Source: Harmothoe impar (Eukaryota > Annelida > Polychaeta > Phyllodocida > Polynoidae). Taken from it: DNA of 64,000 nucleotides. Each line of letters starts with the position of its first letter. The first letter of the stretch is position 1. The notes under the pieces were generated by a model. The model did no database searches. It was given only the letters and a program-made list of their open reading frames with translations, and was not told the DNA's origin. This document shows, in pieces, positions 31,363-42,321 of this stretch. A program made the position numbers and the translations under genes. Where the stretch lies: positions 1,612,001 through 1,676,000 of the forward strand of contig OX381705.1 of NCBI GenBank assembly GCA_947462335.1, written 5' to 3'.

Positions 31363-33472
31363 CGAGTCGGAGGTGACTGTAGAGGAGTTTTTCGGTGACT
31401 TGATGACTTTCAAACGACTGTACTGATAGTTGATGAATTTGACTTTTTGACTTGAATATTTCTTGCGACTTTGCGAAAGCGACTTTGCGGCTCGTAGCCC
31501 CTTAAATAAAGAGGTGACTTTGTAACCTCAGGGGGGAGATCCTTCTACACCACCACAGAAAAAGATCTCGGTTGATTGACTGAACGCGGCGGGTATGAGT
31601 CATCATGGGGCCCTTGACGGGTGGGTCCTCCCCATGCAGCCGTATGTCGAATTTAAGAAATGCCCGTGTCACGTCACGTCACTAAGGGAGAAAACGTTTT
31701 TTGAAAATATTTAGAACCCGAATTTGAGCATTCTGGTACATTTTTAAGGACCCAGACACCGCAAAGCCGGGTACCATCCAAGAAAAAAAAGAAAAAAAAA
31801 AAATTTGGCGAAATGCTTAGGTTTGAAATGGTACTTTTTCTGATGCACTCTTCGAACATTTTTTTTTCCTCATGTCACTATGGTCCATGTCACATGTCGG
31901 ACTCAAGAAATGCCCCATGGCCCATGTCACTTAGATGTCCGTGTCCGTGTCGTCGTATCGATTTTTAAGAAAATGACCATGTCACCATATCGAATTTAGG
32001 GGTCTAGTGACATCAGCATGTCCGGCTATCCTCCACAAATTTAGCTCTAAAATGTTTACTTTTTTTTGGGCCGATTTTTCATCATTTTAAAAAAACAATA
32101 GGCTGTTGAAATGTTTGCTGTTGTAAATAGAAACAAAAACAAAACAAAGCGCATGGTAAGATTATGTCACATTGCAGTCGCGGGTCCGCTCGTGGCTTAT
32201 CCAGCCTCTTCGTGGATCCGCGACTGTCAATGTGATCATATACTAATCACCCGGCGTTTACGGTATTATATACTAAGGTATGAGACGGGTCCTACAGAAA
32301 AGGTGTCTAAAAAGCGCTGCGACCTGATTGAAATGACGTCAGCGGCGTCTGCTCGTCAGTGCCCGGCTGTAGCTCGTAGGACATGTCATTCTGCTTTTCT
32401 GGATGTTTTGAAATATTTTGATTTAACTGTTAATACCTGATAACAAGTCTCTGAAGCAGTTTTTGATCGAGTACGTCTTCTCGACGTTTCCATCAAGTAG
32501 CTGCTTCAGCAAAAAAAATCGCGCGCGCGGTCTAGTCTAGATGACGGAGTCGCTAAAGCTCTGTTTAGAGAGTGGAACTTGACCTTGACTATAGACTCAG
32601 TACTAACTGAACGCCCCGCTATGTCACTCCTCACGTGGGTATATGTACAAGCTCGGGTTCTTCACTTTACGGCTTGACTAAAACTGAGACGCGTCCATGA
32701 TAAACTCTAGCCTTTTTTTCCTTTTCTAGGATCGAGAGAGAGATTTTAAATGGGGCGGTTATCTAAATAGCGTGGAACTAAAATCAGGCTGCGGCAGATC
32801 TCTGCGCACCTCAAGACTCAACGTAACTTTCACTCTCCAGCAGAAGTTTAGTTGTCACTAATGATGGGCGGCGACCGTCGTGCACCGGCGGATATTGGAG
32901 AGTGTTGGAGAGCTGAACCTTACAGACATATAAATCAATCGCTCTGGTGGAAATATCTCGCCATAGATTGGAACCAAATACTTATCTAATGGAATCGTTA
33001 TCAGTTTTCAGTTTTCTTGCCGTACAAAATTTATTTCCAACTCTTCACGTGGTGATAGCTGAAGGTCGCTCGTCGTAGGTACGTGTGACCGGAACACCCT
33101 TTTTGGTTTTGGCGCGGGTTGACATCAGATTTGTACCGTACTGTCGCGATTAAGGGCTCTGAGGGAGCGCTTTTCAATTCGGTGAAGTTCTTACTCAGGA
33201 GCTATATACAAGCCAGGCGCTGGCGCTTATTCAAAGTCGCGATTTTAGTGCTTGAGAAAAAACATTTGGAGGCTCTTATACTCCGGCGCTTATACAAGAC
33301 CGGCGCGCTTTTCAACACTAGTTGCTTTATCGCGACCGTACGGTATGACTTTGGTGTCACAAGGTCCCAAACTCCAAATAAGGAAGTGAAACGACGTCGT
33401 CTGTCTACCTCGTGCGCGTCATAGCGTCGTCGAAAATAGTGTGACGTCAGCATCTCTCAGGCGGCTAGGAAG
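31363..33472. other. element B interior, no confident gene
   Basis: Copies of the catgtcgaatttaagaaatg repeat lie at about 31620-31990. An inverted repeat spans 32165-32245 (cacattgcagtcgcggg and its mirror). Another pairs 33130-33150 with 33325-33345 (ccgtac and tcgcga elements). The 109-aa ORF at 32111-32440 and the 101-aa ORF from 33119 (TTG start) overlap these palindromes and show no domain. I do not call them genes. Confidence 0.5.
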
Positions 33473-33505
33473 TCAGTTCGACAAAATGTGGCCGTTTCTC
33501 GATCT

Positions 33506-33820
33506 ATGATCGATGCGGCCGTGGAGAAGGAATTCGTAGCCGTGCTACAGAGAGAGGAGGCGGAGAGACAGAACTTCGTGGCCGTTTCTCGATCTATGAT
33601 CGATGCGGCCGTGGAGAAGCAGTTCGTAGCCTCGCTACAGAGAGAGGAGAGACAGCGGACTGCTGCTGAAGCAGAGGGTGTGGTGGATGAGCTGATCGCG
33701 AACGTCGCTGATCAACTCATCCGCCAGTGCGTGGAGCGAGTCAAGCAGCAAGTCTGCATGGAGGAAGGACTACCGCCCGCCGTGCTGGAGGAGCTGCTGA
33801 AGGACCACCACGCGTTATGA
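33506..33820 (+). CDS. small helical protein with a duplicated 29-residue segment
   Basis: 104 aa from the first in-frame ATG. The same frame is open further upstream to a stop at 33437, and a splice-acceptor-like tctctcag ends at 33460, so an upstream exon is possible. With the upstream codons included, the segment (R)QNVAVSRSMIDAAVEK is repeated as RQNFVAVSRSMIDAAVEK, each followed by a VLQREE or SLQREE helix. The rest is charged and helical (VVDELIANVADQLIRQCVERV). No known domain is recognised. Base composition is balanced, unlike the repeats around it. It may be an element B cargo gene or an exon of one. Confidence 0.4.
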   Translation: MIDAAVEKEFVAVLQREEAERQNFVAVSRSMIDAAVEKQFVASLQREERQRTAAEAEGVVDELIANVADQLIRQCVERVKQQVCMEEGLPPAVLEELLKDHHAL

Positions 33821-34055
33821 CCACGCCCTCCGCTTCAGCAGCAAGGTCCCTGCGACCCTCTCTCTCTACCAAACGGTCCTTTTAAGGACCAACCACTGAT
33901 CACAAAAGTTGAAAATCAATCTCAATATAATATACGCATCAGAAAAACCCCTAATACGCTCTACACTGAAACCCTGTTGAGTAGGTAGATCGAGTTGGGC
34001 TTTTTGTGTTTTTTTTTTTTTAGGAAGGGCAATCAGGTCATCGTGTGGAGATCAT

Positions 34056-34062
34056 CAGGTGT

Positions 34063-34140
<78 letters not shown>

Positions 34141-34168
34141 CGGGTGTGTGTGTGTGTGTGTGTGTGAA
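34056..34168. repeat. (GT)n microsatellite
   Basis: gt/tg repeat of about 110 bp with a few g interruptions. The Cys/Val-rich ORF across it is not a gene. Confidence 0.95.
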
Positions 34169-34459
34169 TTTTATACAAATACAATTATTCATTCCTTTCA
34201 GCAAGAAAATTAGCTCAATGTAATCATATGATTTGAACTGCCCTACTTATCAGGGCCTTGACGACATCTGACCGCCCCCCTTTTCAGGATCTAAATGGAA
34301 ATTCACCGCCGCCGCTTTTCAGAGTCGCGCTGCAGTGGTTATCCAATACATGGCGGAGCGCCATTACCTAATTCTTTTGTATGTGAAAAAAAAACAGCAC
34401 TGATAAGGAGTTTAATTAGACAGATATTGGTTCTACACTATCAAAAAATAACCCCTCAC

Positions 34460-34628
34460 CGATTTAATGCTAAAGGTAGCATAGTGCTTTAATGCGCTAC
34501 GCTCTTTGTCGATATGCCAGTGTATGCATGCATGCAGCCCTGGTGAGGAACTCTGAGTGCTGCATTCATGGCTTATGACGACAACGGGCACTGCACATTA
34601 AAGCGCTATGCGACTATTAAAGGGTTAG
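34460..34628. mobile_element. host-type TTAA foldback copy nested in element B
   Basis: It contains the gcatgcagccctggtgagga and gctgcattcatgg core and ends actattaaagggtta. Its presence inside B shows either that B has been in this genome long enough to be hit, or that it captured genomic DNA. Confidence 0.6.
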
Positions 34629-34689
34629 ATCCAGTCTTGCTCCAGTCATCCCGAATGCTATACCCAGAGTTGGTGGTCTGGTCCAGACT

Positions 34690-35830
34690 GCTGTACACAG
34701 ATTGTGGACGGGATGGCGGGTTGCTGCCAGACTATCCCTCTGGTACGATATGCGGCTGGCGCGGCCGAGACTGTCTTATATGATGCTGAGTCGAATTATG
34801 TATAAGATACCCTACGAGTAACTGAGAGTATGTCAAAATAATCACGGCAAACTGACTGGCCACTTCATAGGATTATAGGGCGGTTATTATTACATAACTC
34901 AGTAACCTTTGGTTATGTGTTAGATAGAGTACACTTGGACACGGTTATTCCATATACCCACTGCCCCACAGGGTCAAGACGAGGTGATTTAAATAATAAG
35001 ACCCAGACGGGTAAAATAGCCAAAGTCAACAATGACCTGTTTTTTTAGCCAATATGGACAAAGAGACACGGGGTGCTGTACACAGGTTGTGGACGGGCTG
35101 GCGGGTCGCTGCCAGACTATCTCCCTGGTCCGATATGCAGCCGGCGTGGCCGAGACTGTCTTATATGATGCTGAGTCTAATTATGTATTAGATTCCCTAC
35201 GAGTAACTGAGAGTGTGTCAAAATAATCACGGCAAACTGACTGGCGACCTCATAGGTCAGTTATTATTACATAACTCAGTAACTTTCGGTTATGTGTTAG
35301 ATAGAGTACGCTTGGACACGGTTATTCCATATACCCGCTGCCCCACAGGGTCAAGACGAGGTGATTAAATAATAAGACCCAGACGGGTAAAATAGCCAAG
35401 TCAACAATGCCCTGTTTTTTAGCCAATATGGACAAAGAGAAACGGGGTGCTGTACACAGCTTGTGGACGGGGTGGCGAGTCGCTGCCAGACTATCCCCCT
35501 GGTCCGATATGCAGCCGGCGTGGCCGAGACTGTCTTATATGATGCTGAGTCTAATTATGTATTAGATGTCCTACGAGTAACTGAGAGTGTGTCAAAATAA
35601 TCACGGCAAACTGACTGGCGGCCTCATAGGTCAGGTATTATTACATAACTCAGTAACCTTCAGTTATGTGTCAGATAGAGTACACCTGGACACGGTTATT
35701 CCATATACCCACTGCCCCACAGGGTCAAGACGAAGTGATTAAGTAATAAGATACCCAGACGGGGGGTAAAATAGCCAAGGCAACAATGTCCTGTTTTTAG
35801 CCAATATGGACAAAGAGACACAGGGGGTGC
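34690..35830. repeat. three tandem repeats of about 380 bp in element B
   Basis: Units start at 34690, 35075 and 35449 with gctgtacacag(a/g/c)ttgtgg and run through tcttatatgatgctgagtc, aactgagagt(a/g)tgtcaaaata and agcc-aatatggacaaagaga. They are a few percent different and carry only short ORFs. 35831-37380 has no recognised gene; it contains a ggccaaccaactgac/gtcagttggtt hairpin at 36336-36363. Confidence 0.85.
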
Positions 35831-37379
35831 TGGGAGTTGGCGACAAGGGGCAAGACGGGCAAGACTACTTCTCAAAATAGACAATGCCAATGGCCAAGAC
35901 CTAGTTCTTAAATTCGACAAAGCCCATTGGTATCTCTTATATTCGACAAGTGACACATGTGCCCCGTCTGTGGTCCTAATATAGATTTTCTAAAAAAAAA
36001 ATTTAAAAAAAAGTAAATTTTCTGCACCATGTGACAACGACCGATCAGCTACATAGCAGAGATTTCCCCAACCTATTTTTGGTTATTTTTCTATTCAGTT
36101 TTTGATCAGCGCACTATATTATCGTGGGTTTTTTTTTAAAATTTTTTAATCATAAATAATATGTAGACTTGGAAAAAAAAAGAAAAAAAAGAGAGCTGAC
36201 ACGCAAACTCCTACTCACATGTCGCTGTTTTGTCACTAAACTCAAAGACCCACCCACCCCGTAGGAAGGGGAGACGCTTGTGAACGTTCCCTTAGGCCTC
36301 TATTCTTTATTTTATTGTGTGGCCCCTAAAGAGGGGCCAACCAACTGACACTGTCAGTTGGTTAGATGCTGCACAACATGGGCGTAATTAATTACGCCTA
36401 GTGTTAAGCAGCATGGATCACTGTGGTTTGACAGCCTGACCTCAAAGGACCCCCGTTGGATGGGGGCCCTTGTGGCACAACGAGTCAAAACGAGTTGATC
36501 CGTTTTTCAGATTGCCGACTCGGCGAGAGTTTCTGACTATGTATCTTTTATAAAGCCTTAGATATGGTGTGGTATTTTTCATCTCGCTATAGTTTAGTTG
36601 GTATTCAAAGAAACTGCCTCATTTCTATCAGAAATACACAATATTGAATTGTTTTTTATATTTTAATATATTCAGAAGCGCACTTTGTTGCCTATATAGC
36701 TCATTATGCGTTGAAATGTTCGCGAGCATCGTAGGAATGTACAAAACCCCTATTGTGGCGCCATCTGACGAAAGAGCGGGGAACTATACGTGACCTGAAC
36801 CCCGCCCTCAGCGCGTTCGTTATTCGCATCTTTGACAGCGACTAAGAGACGCTCAAACTGTCTCTTATTTAGTTTGAACTTATCACAAATTTGTCTTTGA
36901 TAGGTCGTAGATTGACTTCTGACTTTTTTTCTTTTTTAGTTAGAATAAAAAACAAGTGACGCCGACACAGACCTGCGCATTAACGCGCTCCACCGTCTTC
37001 AGAGGGTTGAGTCTATAGTACAGTAGATTCTACTGTGTACTTACACTAACAGTGCTACATATACATACCTGAGTCATAAGTGAGGCGTTTTTGTTGGTTT
37101 TTTTAGGAGAAAAAAAGTGATCTTCTCACCAAACCGCTATTAGTAGGTAACCTGTATGACCCATACCGCAAACATCTGCCTCGTGACTGATAGTGTACCG
37201 GTGGTGAAGTGCTGTTGCAAGAACAATTGAGGCTCTTTATATAGCTGAGAGAGCGAATGGTCTAATCTTGTTTTCACCTTGAGCCCCACCCTATTCCAGA
37301 GAGGGTATCAAAAATCACATGTACACGTATATGGGCTTATAGCTGGTGAATAGATAAGGCGGGGCAACTGTGTATACTA

Positions 37380-37701
37380 ACACTACAGGGGGCGTTTTAA
37401 CGACAGGTGTGACGCGCCAGCCCGTAGAGGGAGCTTTTGTTTTCACCTAGAGAGTGTATACAAAGCCTACAGGGGGTGATTAACGACAGGTGTGACGCGC
37501 CAGCCGGTGGCCGGATCACCGCATCTTCTAAGCTTTGTTTTCACCTAGAGAGGGGATCGAGAGTGTATACAAAAAACAAAAAAAAACCTACAGGGGGTGT
37601 TTAACGCGGCCGGCTGCCTACATGCTATGGTCTAAGCCTGTTTTCAGCTAGAGAGGGACCTAAATCACCTAAGCCTTTTCCACCCTTAAATCGATCTGAT
37701 A
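37380..37701. promoter_or_regulatory. upstream repeats of the Ala-rich gene
   Basis: Repeated blocks agagtgtatacaaa...ctacagggggtg(a/t)ttaacg and gacgcgccagcc, similar to the gtatacaaaaaaaaactacag block upstream of A's PC4-like gene (about 9003). Position and orientation relative to the downstream Ala-rich gene are conserved between A and B, suggesting a shared control element. Confidence 0.45.
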
Positions 37702-39829
37702 ATTACCATAAAGAGGAGTAATGCGCGTTACATGTATATGGGCTTATAGCTGGGTAAGAGATTAAGATGCTAGTCAACTGTGTATGCAAAAAAAAACTAC
37801 AGGGGGTGTCTAAAGTCGATTGTCATGCGCCAGCGGGCGGACGGAAGTCTGCCACTCTAGCTGTGACTACAAGCGCGTGCGTGTGGTAGACAGCTTAAAT
37901 CAAACACAAGTTAAGCTCCTTATAGCTTCCTACTGACTGCGGATTCGAGTGCTTGAAAGATGGTCTTTTGTTTTTTTCATCTATTTAGGATTAAAGATGT
38001 AACGAACCCGCACCTACACAGGTAGACAGCTGGTCGCCTTCCTAGTGAGAGTTTTCCTCTTGAGTTAAGAAGCTTATCTCGGAGCCTAGTACATAAGCGA
38101 GAGTGAAACATGAGTCCCACACACTTCTTCTACCACCTTCAGCATGGCGTCATCAGGAATCACTCTACGTTCTACCGAATGTGAGCAATCCCAACACTAC
38201 TACAGAGCCGCGACAACACCACACGAGGAGACGTCCATGTTTACTGATGAGTTAACAAGTAGCAAGGTGGAGGTTGGTTTTTATCAAGATTCGTACGGGT
38301 GGCTGGAAAGTGTGATGGCTACTTCTGCAGCTATTGCTGCTGCTCGTGCAAAACGTGAAGCTCGTATCGCTGTTCGTGCTACACATGCTGCATACGAAGT
38401 TGCCAATGCTGCTAACAACGCTGCTGTTACTCTCGCCGCTGCTGCTCGTGCTGCTAATGTTTTTGCTACTGTTTCCGCTCTTGCTACCGATGCTGCTGCT
38501 ACTGATGCTGCAACGTCTGCTAAAAGTGTCGCTGTTGCGGCTGCTGCTAGGGCTAATGCTATAAATGCTTGTACAGCTGCTAAAAAAATAGCCTGTTTTG
38601 CTTATGCTAGTCGCAGTGTCGCTGTTACGGCTATGGCTGATGCACATGATGCTAAGTTACGGGCTTTTGCTTTTGCTGAAGATGCTGTTGATGCTGAAGA
38701 TGTTGCTGCTGCTGCTGCTACTGCTGCTGAAGATGCTACTGCTGCTGCCGCTGCTGCTGCTGAAGATTACCATAAAGAGGAGTAATGCGCGTTACATGTA
38801 TATGGGCTTATAGCTGGGTAAGAGATTAAGATGCTAGTCAACTGTGTATGCAAAAAAAAACTACAGGGGGTGTCTAAAGTCGATTGTCATGCGCCAGCGG
38901 GCGGACGGAAGTCTGCCACTCTAGCTGTGACTACAAGCGCGTGCGTGTGGTAGACAGCTTAAATCAAACACAAGTTAAGCTCCTTATAGCTTCCTACTGA
39001 CTGCGGATTCGAGTGCTTGAAAGATGGTCTTTTGTTTTTTTCATCTATTTAGGATTAAAGATGTAACGAACCCGCACCTACACAGGTAGACAGCTGGTCG
39101 CCTTCCTAGTGAGAGTTTTCCTCTTGAGTTAAGAAGCTTATCTCGGAGCCTAGTACATAAGCGAGAGTGAAACATGAGTCCCACACACTTCTTCTACCAC
39201 CTTCAGCATGGCGTCATCAGGAATCACTCTACGTTCTACCGAATGTGAGCAATCCCAACACTACTACAGAGCCGCGACAACACCACACGAGGAGACGTCC
39301 ATGTTTACTGATGAGTTAACAAGTAGCAAGGTGGAGGTTGGTTTTTATCAAGATTCGTACGGGTGGCTGGAAAGTGTGATGGCTACTTCTGCAGCTATTG
39401 CTGCTGCTCGTGCAAAACGTGAAGCTCGTATCGCTGTTCGTGCTACACATGCTGCATACGAAGTTGCCAATGCTGCTAACAACGCTGCTGTTACTCTCGC
39501 CGCTGCTGCTCGTGCTGCTAATGTTTTTGCTACTGTTTCCGCTCTTGCTACCGATGCTGCTGCTACTGATGCTGCAACGTCTGCTAAAAGTGTCGCTGTT
39601 GCGGCTGCTGCTAGGGCTAATGCTATAAATGCTTGTACAGCTGCTAAAAAAATAGCCTGTTTTGCTTATGCTAGTCGCAGTGTCGCTGTTACGGCTATGG
39701 CTGATGCACATGATGCTAAGTTACGGGCTTTTGCTTTTGCTGAAGATGCTGTTGATGCTGAAGATGTTGCTGCTGCTGCTGCTACTGCTGCTGAAGATGC
39801 TACTGCTGCTGCCGCTGCTGCTGCTGAAG
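37702..39829. repeat. 1064-bp tandem duplication containing the Ala-rich gene start
   Basis: 37702-38765 is repeated as 38766-39829 with no difference that I could find. The unit starts attaccataaagaggag and includes the upstream region and the first roughly 207 codons of the Ala-rich gene. The identity implies a recent event or an assembly effect. Confidence 0.9.
38144..38785 (+). pseudogene. truncated copy of the Ala-rich gene
   Basis: 213 codons, identical to the downstream copy until the duplication junction at 38765/38766, where the frame runs into upstream sequence and ends DYHKEE. It keeps the full upstream region and could be expressed as a shortened protein lacking the DTYD repeat section. 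Confidence 0.8.
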
Positions 39830-40323
39830 ATGCTGCTGCTGCTGCGGCTGCTGCTCTAGACACCTATGACGCTGCTGCTCTAGACACCTATGACGCTGCT
39901 GCTGCTGCTGAAGATGCTGCTGCCGCTGCTGCTACTGCTGCTGCTGAAGATGCTGCTGCCGTTGCTCTAGACACCTATGACGCGGCTGCTGCTGCTTTTG
40001 CTGAAGATGCTGTTGATGCTGCTACTGCTGCTGCCGCTGCTGCTGCTGAAGATGCTACTGCTGCTACTGCTGCTGCCGCTGCTGCTACTGCTGCTGCTGA
40101 AGATGCTGCTGCCGCTGCTGTAGACACCTATGACGCTGCTGCTACTGCAGCTGCTGCTCTAGACACCTATGACGCTGCTGCTGCTGCTGAAGATGCTGCT
40201 GCTGCTGCTGCACTAGTCATCTATGACGTGGCTGCTGCTCTAGACACTTATGACGCGGCTGCTGCTGCTGCTGCTGCTGCTGAAGATGCTGCTGCTGCTG
40301 CTGCTCTAGACACCTATGACTGA
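39208..40323 (+). CDS. alanine-rich repeat protein of element B
   Basis: 371 aa from an ATG preceded by a pyrimidine/CAG-rich leader (ccttcagcATGG), as in A. Residues 1-60 are ordinary sequence with no predicted membrane segment. The rest is about half alanine: first an irregular A/R/K/T helix-like part (about 60-190), then a repeat section with motifs AEDAAAAA and LDTYDAAA recurring several times to the C terminus. The regular D/E spacing suggests a long helix or coiled structure. There is no homology that I can name; A's gene in this place is Ser/Ala-rich with PC4-like ends, and B has no such C terminus. Codons are almost all gct, so part of the tract could reflect trinucleotide expansion. 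The open frame of 371 codons and the unique N terminus argue that it is a gene. Confidence 0.65.
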   Translation: MASSGITLRSTECEQSQHYYRAATTPHEETSMFTDELTSSKVEVGFYQDSYGWLESVMATSAAIAAARAKREARIAVRATHAAYEVANAANNAAVTLAAAARAANVFATVSALATDAAATDAATSAKSVAVAAAARANAINACTAAKKIACFAYASRSVAVTAMADAHDAKLRAFAFAEDAVDAEDVAAAAATAAEDATAAAAAAAEDAAAAAAAALDTYDAAALDTYDAAAAAEDAAAAAATAAAEDAAAVALDTYDAAAAAFAEDAVDAATAAAAAAAEDATAATAAAAAATAAAEDAAAAAVDTYDAAATAAAALDTYDAAAAAEDAAAAAALVIYDVAAALDTYDAAAAAAAAAEDAAAAAALDTYD

Positions 40324-40469
40324 AAACTTAGTAAGCGTTATTTACAAACACTACTGCTACCTATGACTAAACTTAGTAGGTGTTATTTACAAACAAGAGA
40401 GCCACGTGGTGTTGTTTACAAACAAAGAGAGCCACGTGGTGTTGTTTACAAACAAAGATAGCCACGTGA

Positions 40470-40869
40470 TGTTGTTGTGGCCTATCATGCCAATGAAGGG
40501 GTCACGTGATCAAGGAGGCGCGGCCTATTATGCAAATGAGGGGGTCACGTGACCAAATGGCGACCTCTGATTGGCTGGTGATCAAAGGGGCGTAGTCTAC
40601 TATGCAAATGAGGGGGTCACGTGATCAAGGGGGCGTGGCCTATTATGCAAATGAGGGGGTCACGTGACCAAATGGCGGCCCCTGATTGGCTGGTGATCAA
40701 GGGGGCGTGGCCTATTACGTAATTATGCAAATGAGGGGGCGTGGCCTTTTACATAATTATGCAAATGAGGGGGTCACGTGACCAAATGGAGGCCTCTGAT
40801 TGGCTGCAGGTCGATTGAGTAATAAACAGTAGTTAACTATAGTCCCGTTCCGATACATACTATACTACT
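40470..40869. repeat. right terminal inverted repeat of element B
   Basis: Reverse of 30645-31015, with tatgcaaatgagggggtcac modules (about five ATGCAAAT octamers), ccaaatgg(c/a)g and the shared terminus. Tandem tttacaaacaaagagagcca repeats lie just inside (40385-40465). Confidence 0.85.
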
Positions 40870-42321
40870 TATATACATATATGTATATATATATATATAT
40901 ATACAATAATGTCGGAACAGGGAGGAGTGGGGGCATGCCCCTCCCCCTCTATGGTCTAAGCATGGTACAGGGGGCAGAGTATCCCCCCCCGCCCGGGCCC
41001 CCCAACATTTTTGGAAATGCTAAGGTCTCTATTCATCCCTGTAAAAGCAATTAACACAGTGAAGTCGGACATCTATCACCAAATTTAAAATGCATTACAT
41101 TTTCTAAAAGCACACTATCATCAGAAATATATTGACAAAAGGTTTACCGGTTATGCAAAAGACTTCACATCTGAGAAAAGAGTACTCGATGGAGAAGATG
41201 CGTATAGCGCTGTATGTAGTGAGTACCCAGGCCTTCTCTGTGGTCAGCATGATGGTCAGTCCTGGCGAGTAACTCGCCAGTCCTGCATTCAAGCATCATG
41301 CTGACCCTATGGGTTGGGCCAAATAATGCATGCATGCAGTTCTGGGGAGTTACTCACCAGTGCTCCATTCATGCATCATGATTATAAAAGACATATAGCT
41401 CATCAAATCATTATGCGGCCCATGAACCACCCTACGTTAAGGATAGATCCCTGTACAAGGGGTCTATGGCATTTAGACACCGACCGTAGGGAGGCTGTCT
41501 AAATGCCATAGTCCCCGAGTTAATAAGATCCATCCGACTTAAAACCTGGTATTTAATTGCAATTTAATTACCTTTTAATTACCCTAAATGACCATGGAGT
41601 CTACTGCATATACACACCCTCAAATCTAGCTCTCCCATTGGTCAATTTGAAATACTAGGTTCTAAAGAGGAGACAGACCGATACATGTACACACCTGAGA
41701 AAGCAGTACTTACTAGAGAACATGGTTAAATAGCCAGTATAGCCAGTATGGCAGATGCACCTAGGGCTGGTACTCCCCATACGTGACCCTAGCATGCAAT
41801 ACAAGCTTTATTACACGACCAGAAGACTATAATCTAACCCCCTACCATATTTCCTTCTTCAAATCAGTGAGTTTACATCTTAAATCGGCGAGTTTGTATC
41901 TTAAATCGGCGAGTTTGCATCTTAAATCAGCGAGCGGTTTGTTTACATCGGCGCCATTGCCCTAGCTGTCACGTGATCCAATGCTGCCCTCTGATTGGTC
42001 TAGAGCCCCAAAAAGTGTACCACACGTAGGGGTGGTACAGAAAAGCATACCACACACCCGGGTCGTACGTTTTTCCTTCTCTGTTCTTATACTGGATCGT
42101 ACCATTAACGTTAGGTCATGTAATAAAGCGCCGTACGTAGTGAGCACCCAGGCCATCTTGGCGGCCGACCCCCCGTACTGGTGTATAATGGTCAGCATGA
42201 TGCATGAATGCAGTCCTGGCGAGTAACTCGCCAGGACTGCATTGATGCATCATGTCGACCCTATACAGGGTGGATACATAAGTTATTGGCACCAATACAT
42301 TTCTGAGAAAGCAGTACTTAC
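40870..42321 (-). pseudogene. partial copies of the transporter exon 1 end, within intron 1
   Basis: Three fragments resemble the 3' end of exon 1 plus its donor: about 41170-41243 (KAWVLTTYSAIRIFS), about 41693-41733 (ctgagaaagcagtacttact, with an intact GTAAGT donor) and about 42125-42192 (QYGGSAAKMAWVLTTYGA). Two of them run directly into a TTAA-family palindrome at 41243-41300 and 42192-42250. None has the whole exon. They look like local duplications of an exon end with its intron. 40876-41165 is otherwise AT-rich or C-rich sequence without features. Confidence 0.7.

Larger units (their letters stand above)
30645..40869. mobile_element. element B: 10.2-kb relative of A without polymerase
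   Basis: A 10,225-bp element with the same ends as A (agtagtatagtatgtatcgg and inverse) and a 6-bp duplication tatata (30639-30644, 40870-40875) inside a TA repeat. The G-rich tract is at the left end here, whereas the equivalent C-rich tract in A is at the right end, so B lies in reverse orientation to A. The alanine-rich gene on the plus strand keeps the matching relative position and direction of A's PC4-like gene. The polymerase that should follow it is absent: the element goes straight from the Ala-rich gene to the right terminal repeat. It contains host-type repeats (31600-32000, 34460-34628) and 380-bp tandem repeats. Probably nonautonomous and mobilised in trans. It sits in intron 1 of the transporter. 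Confidence 0.88.
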
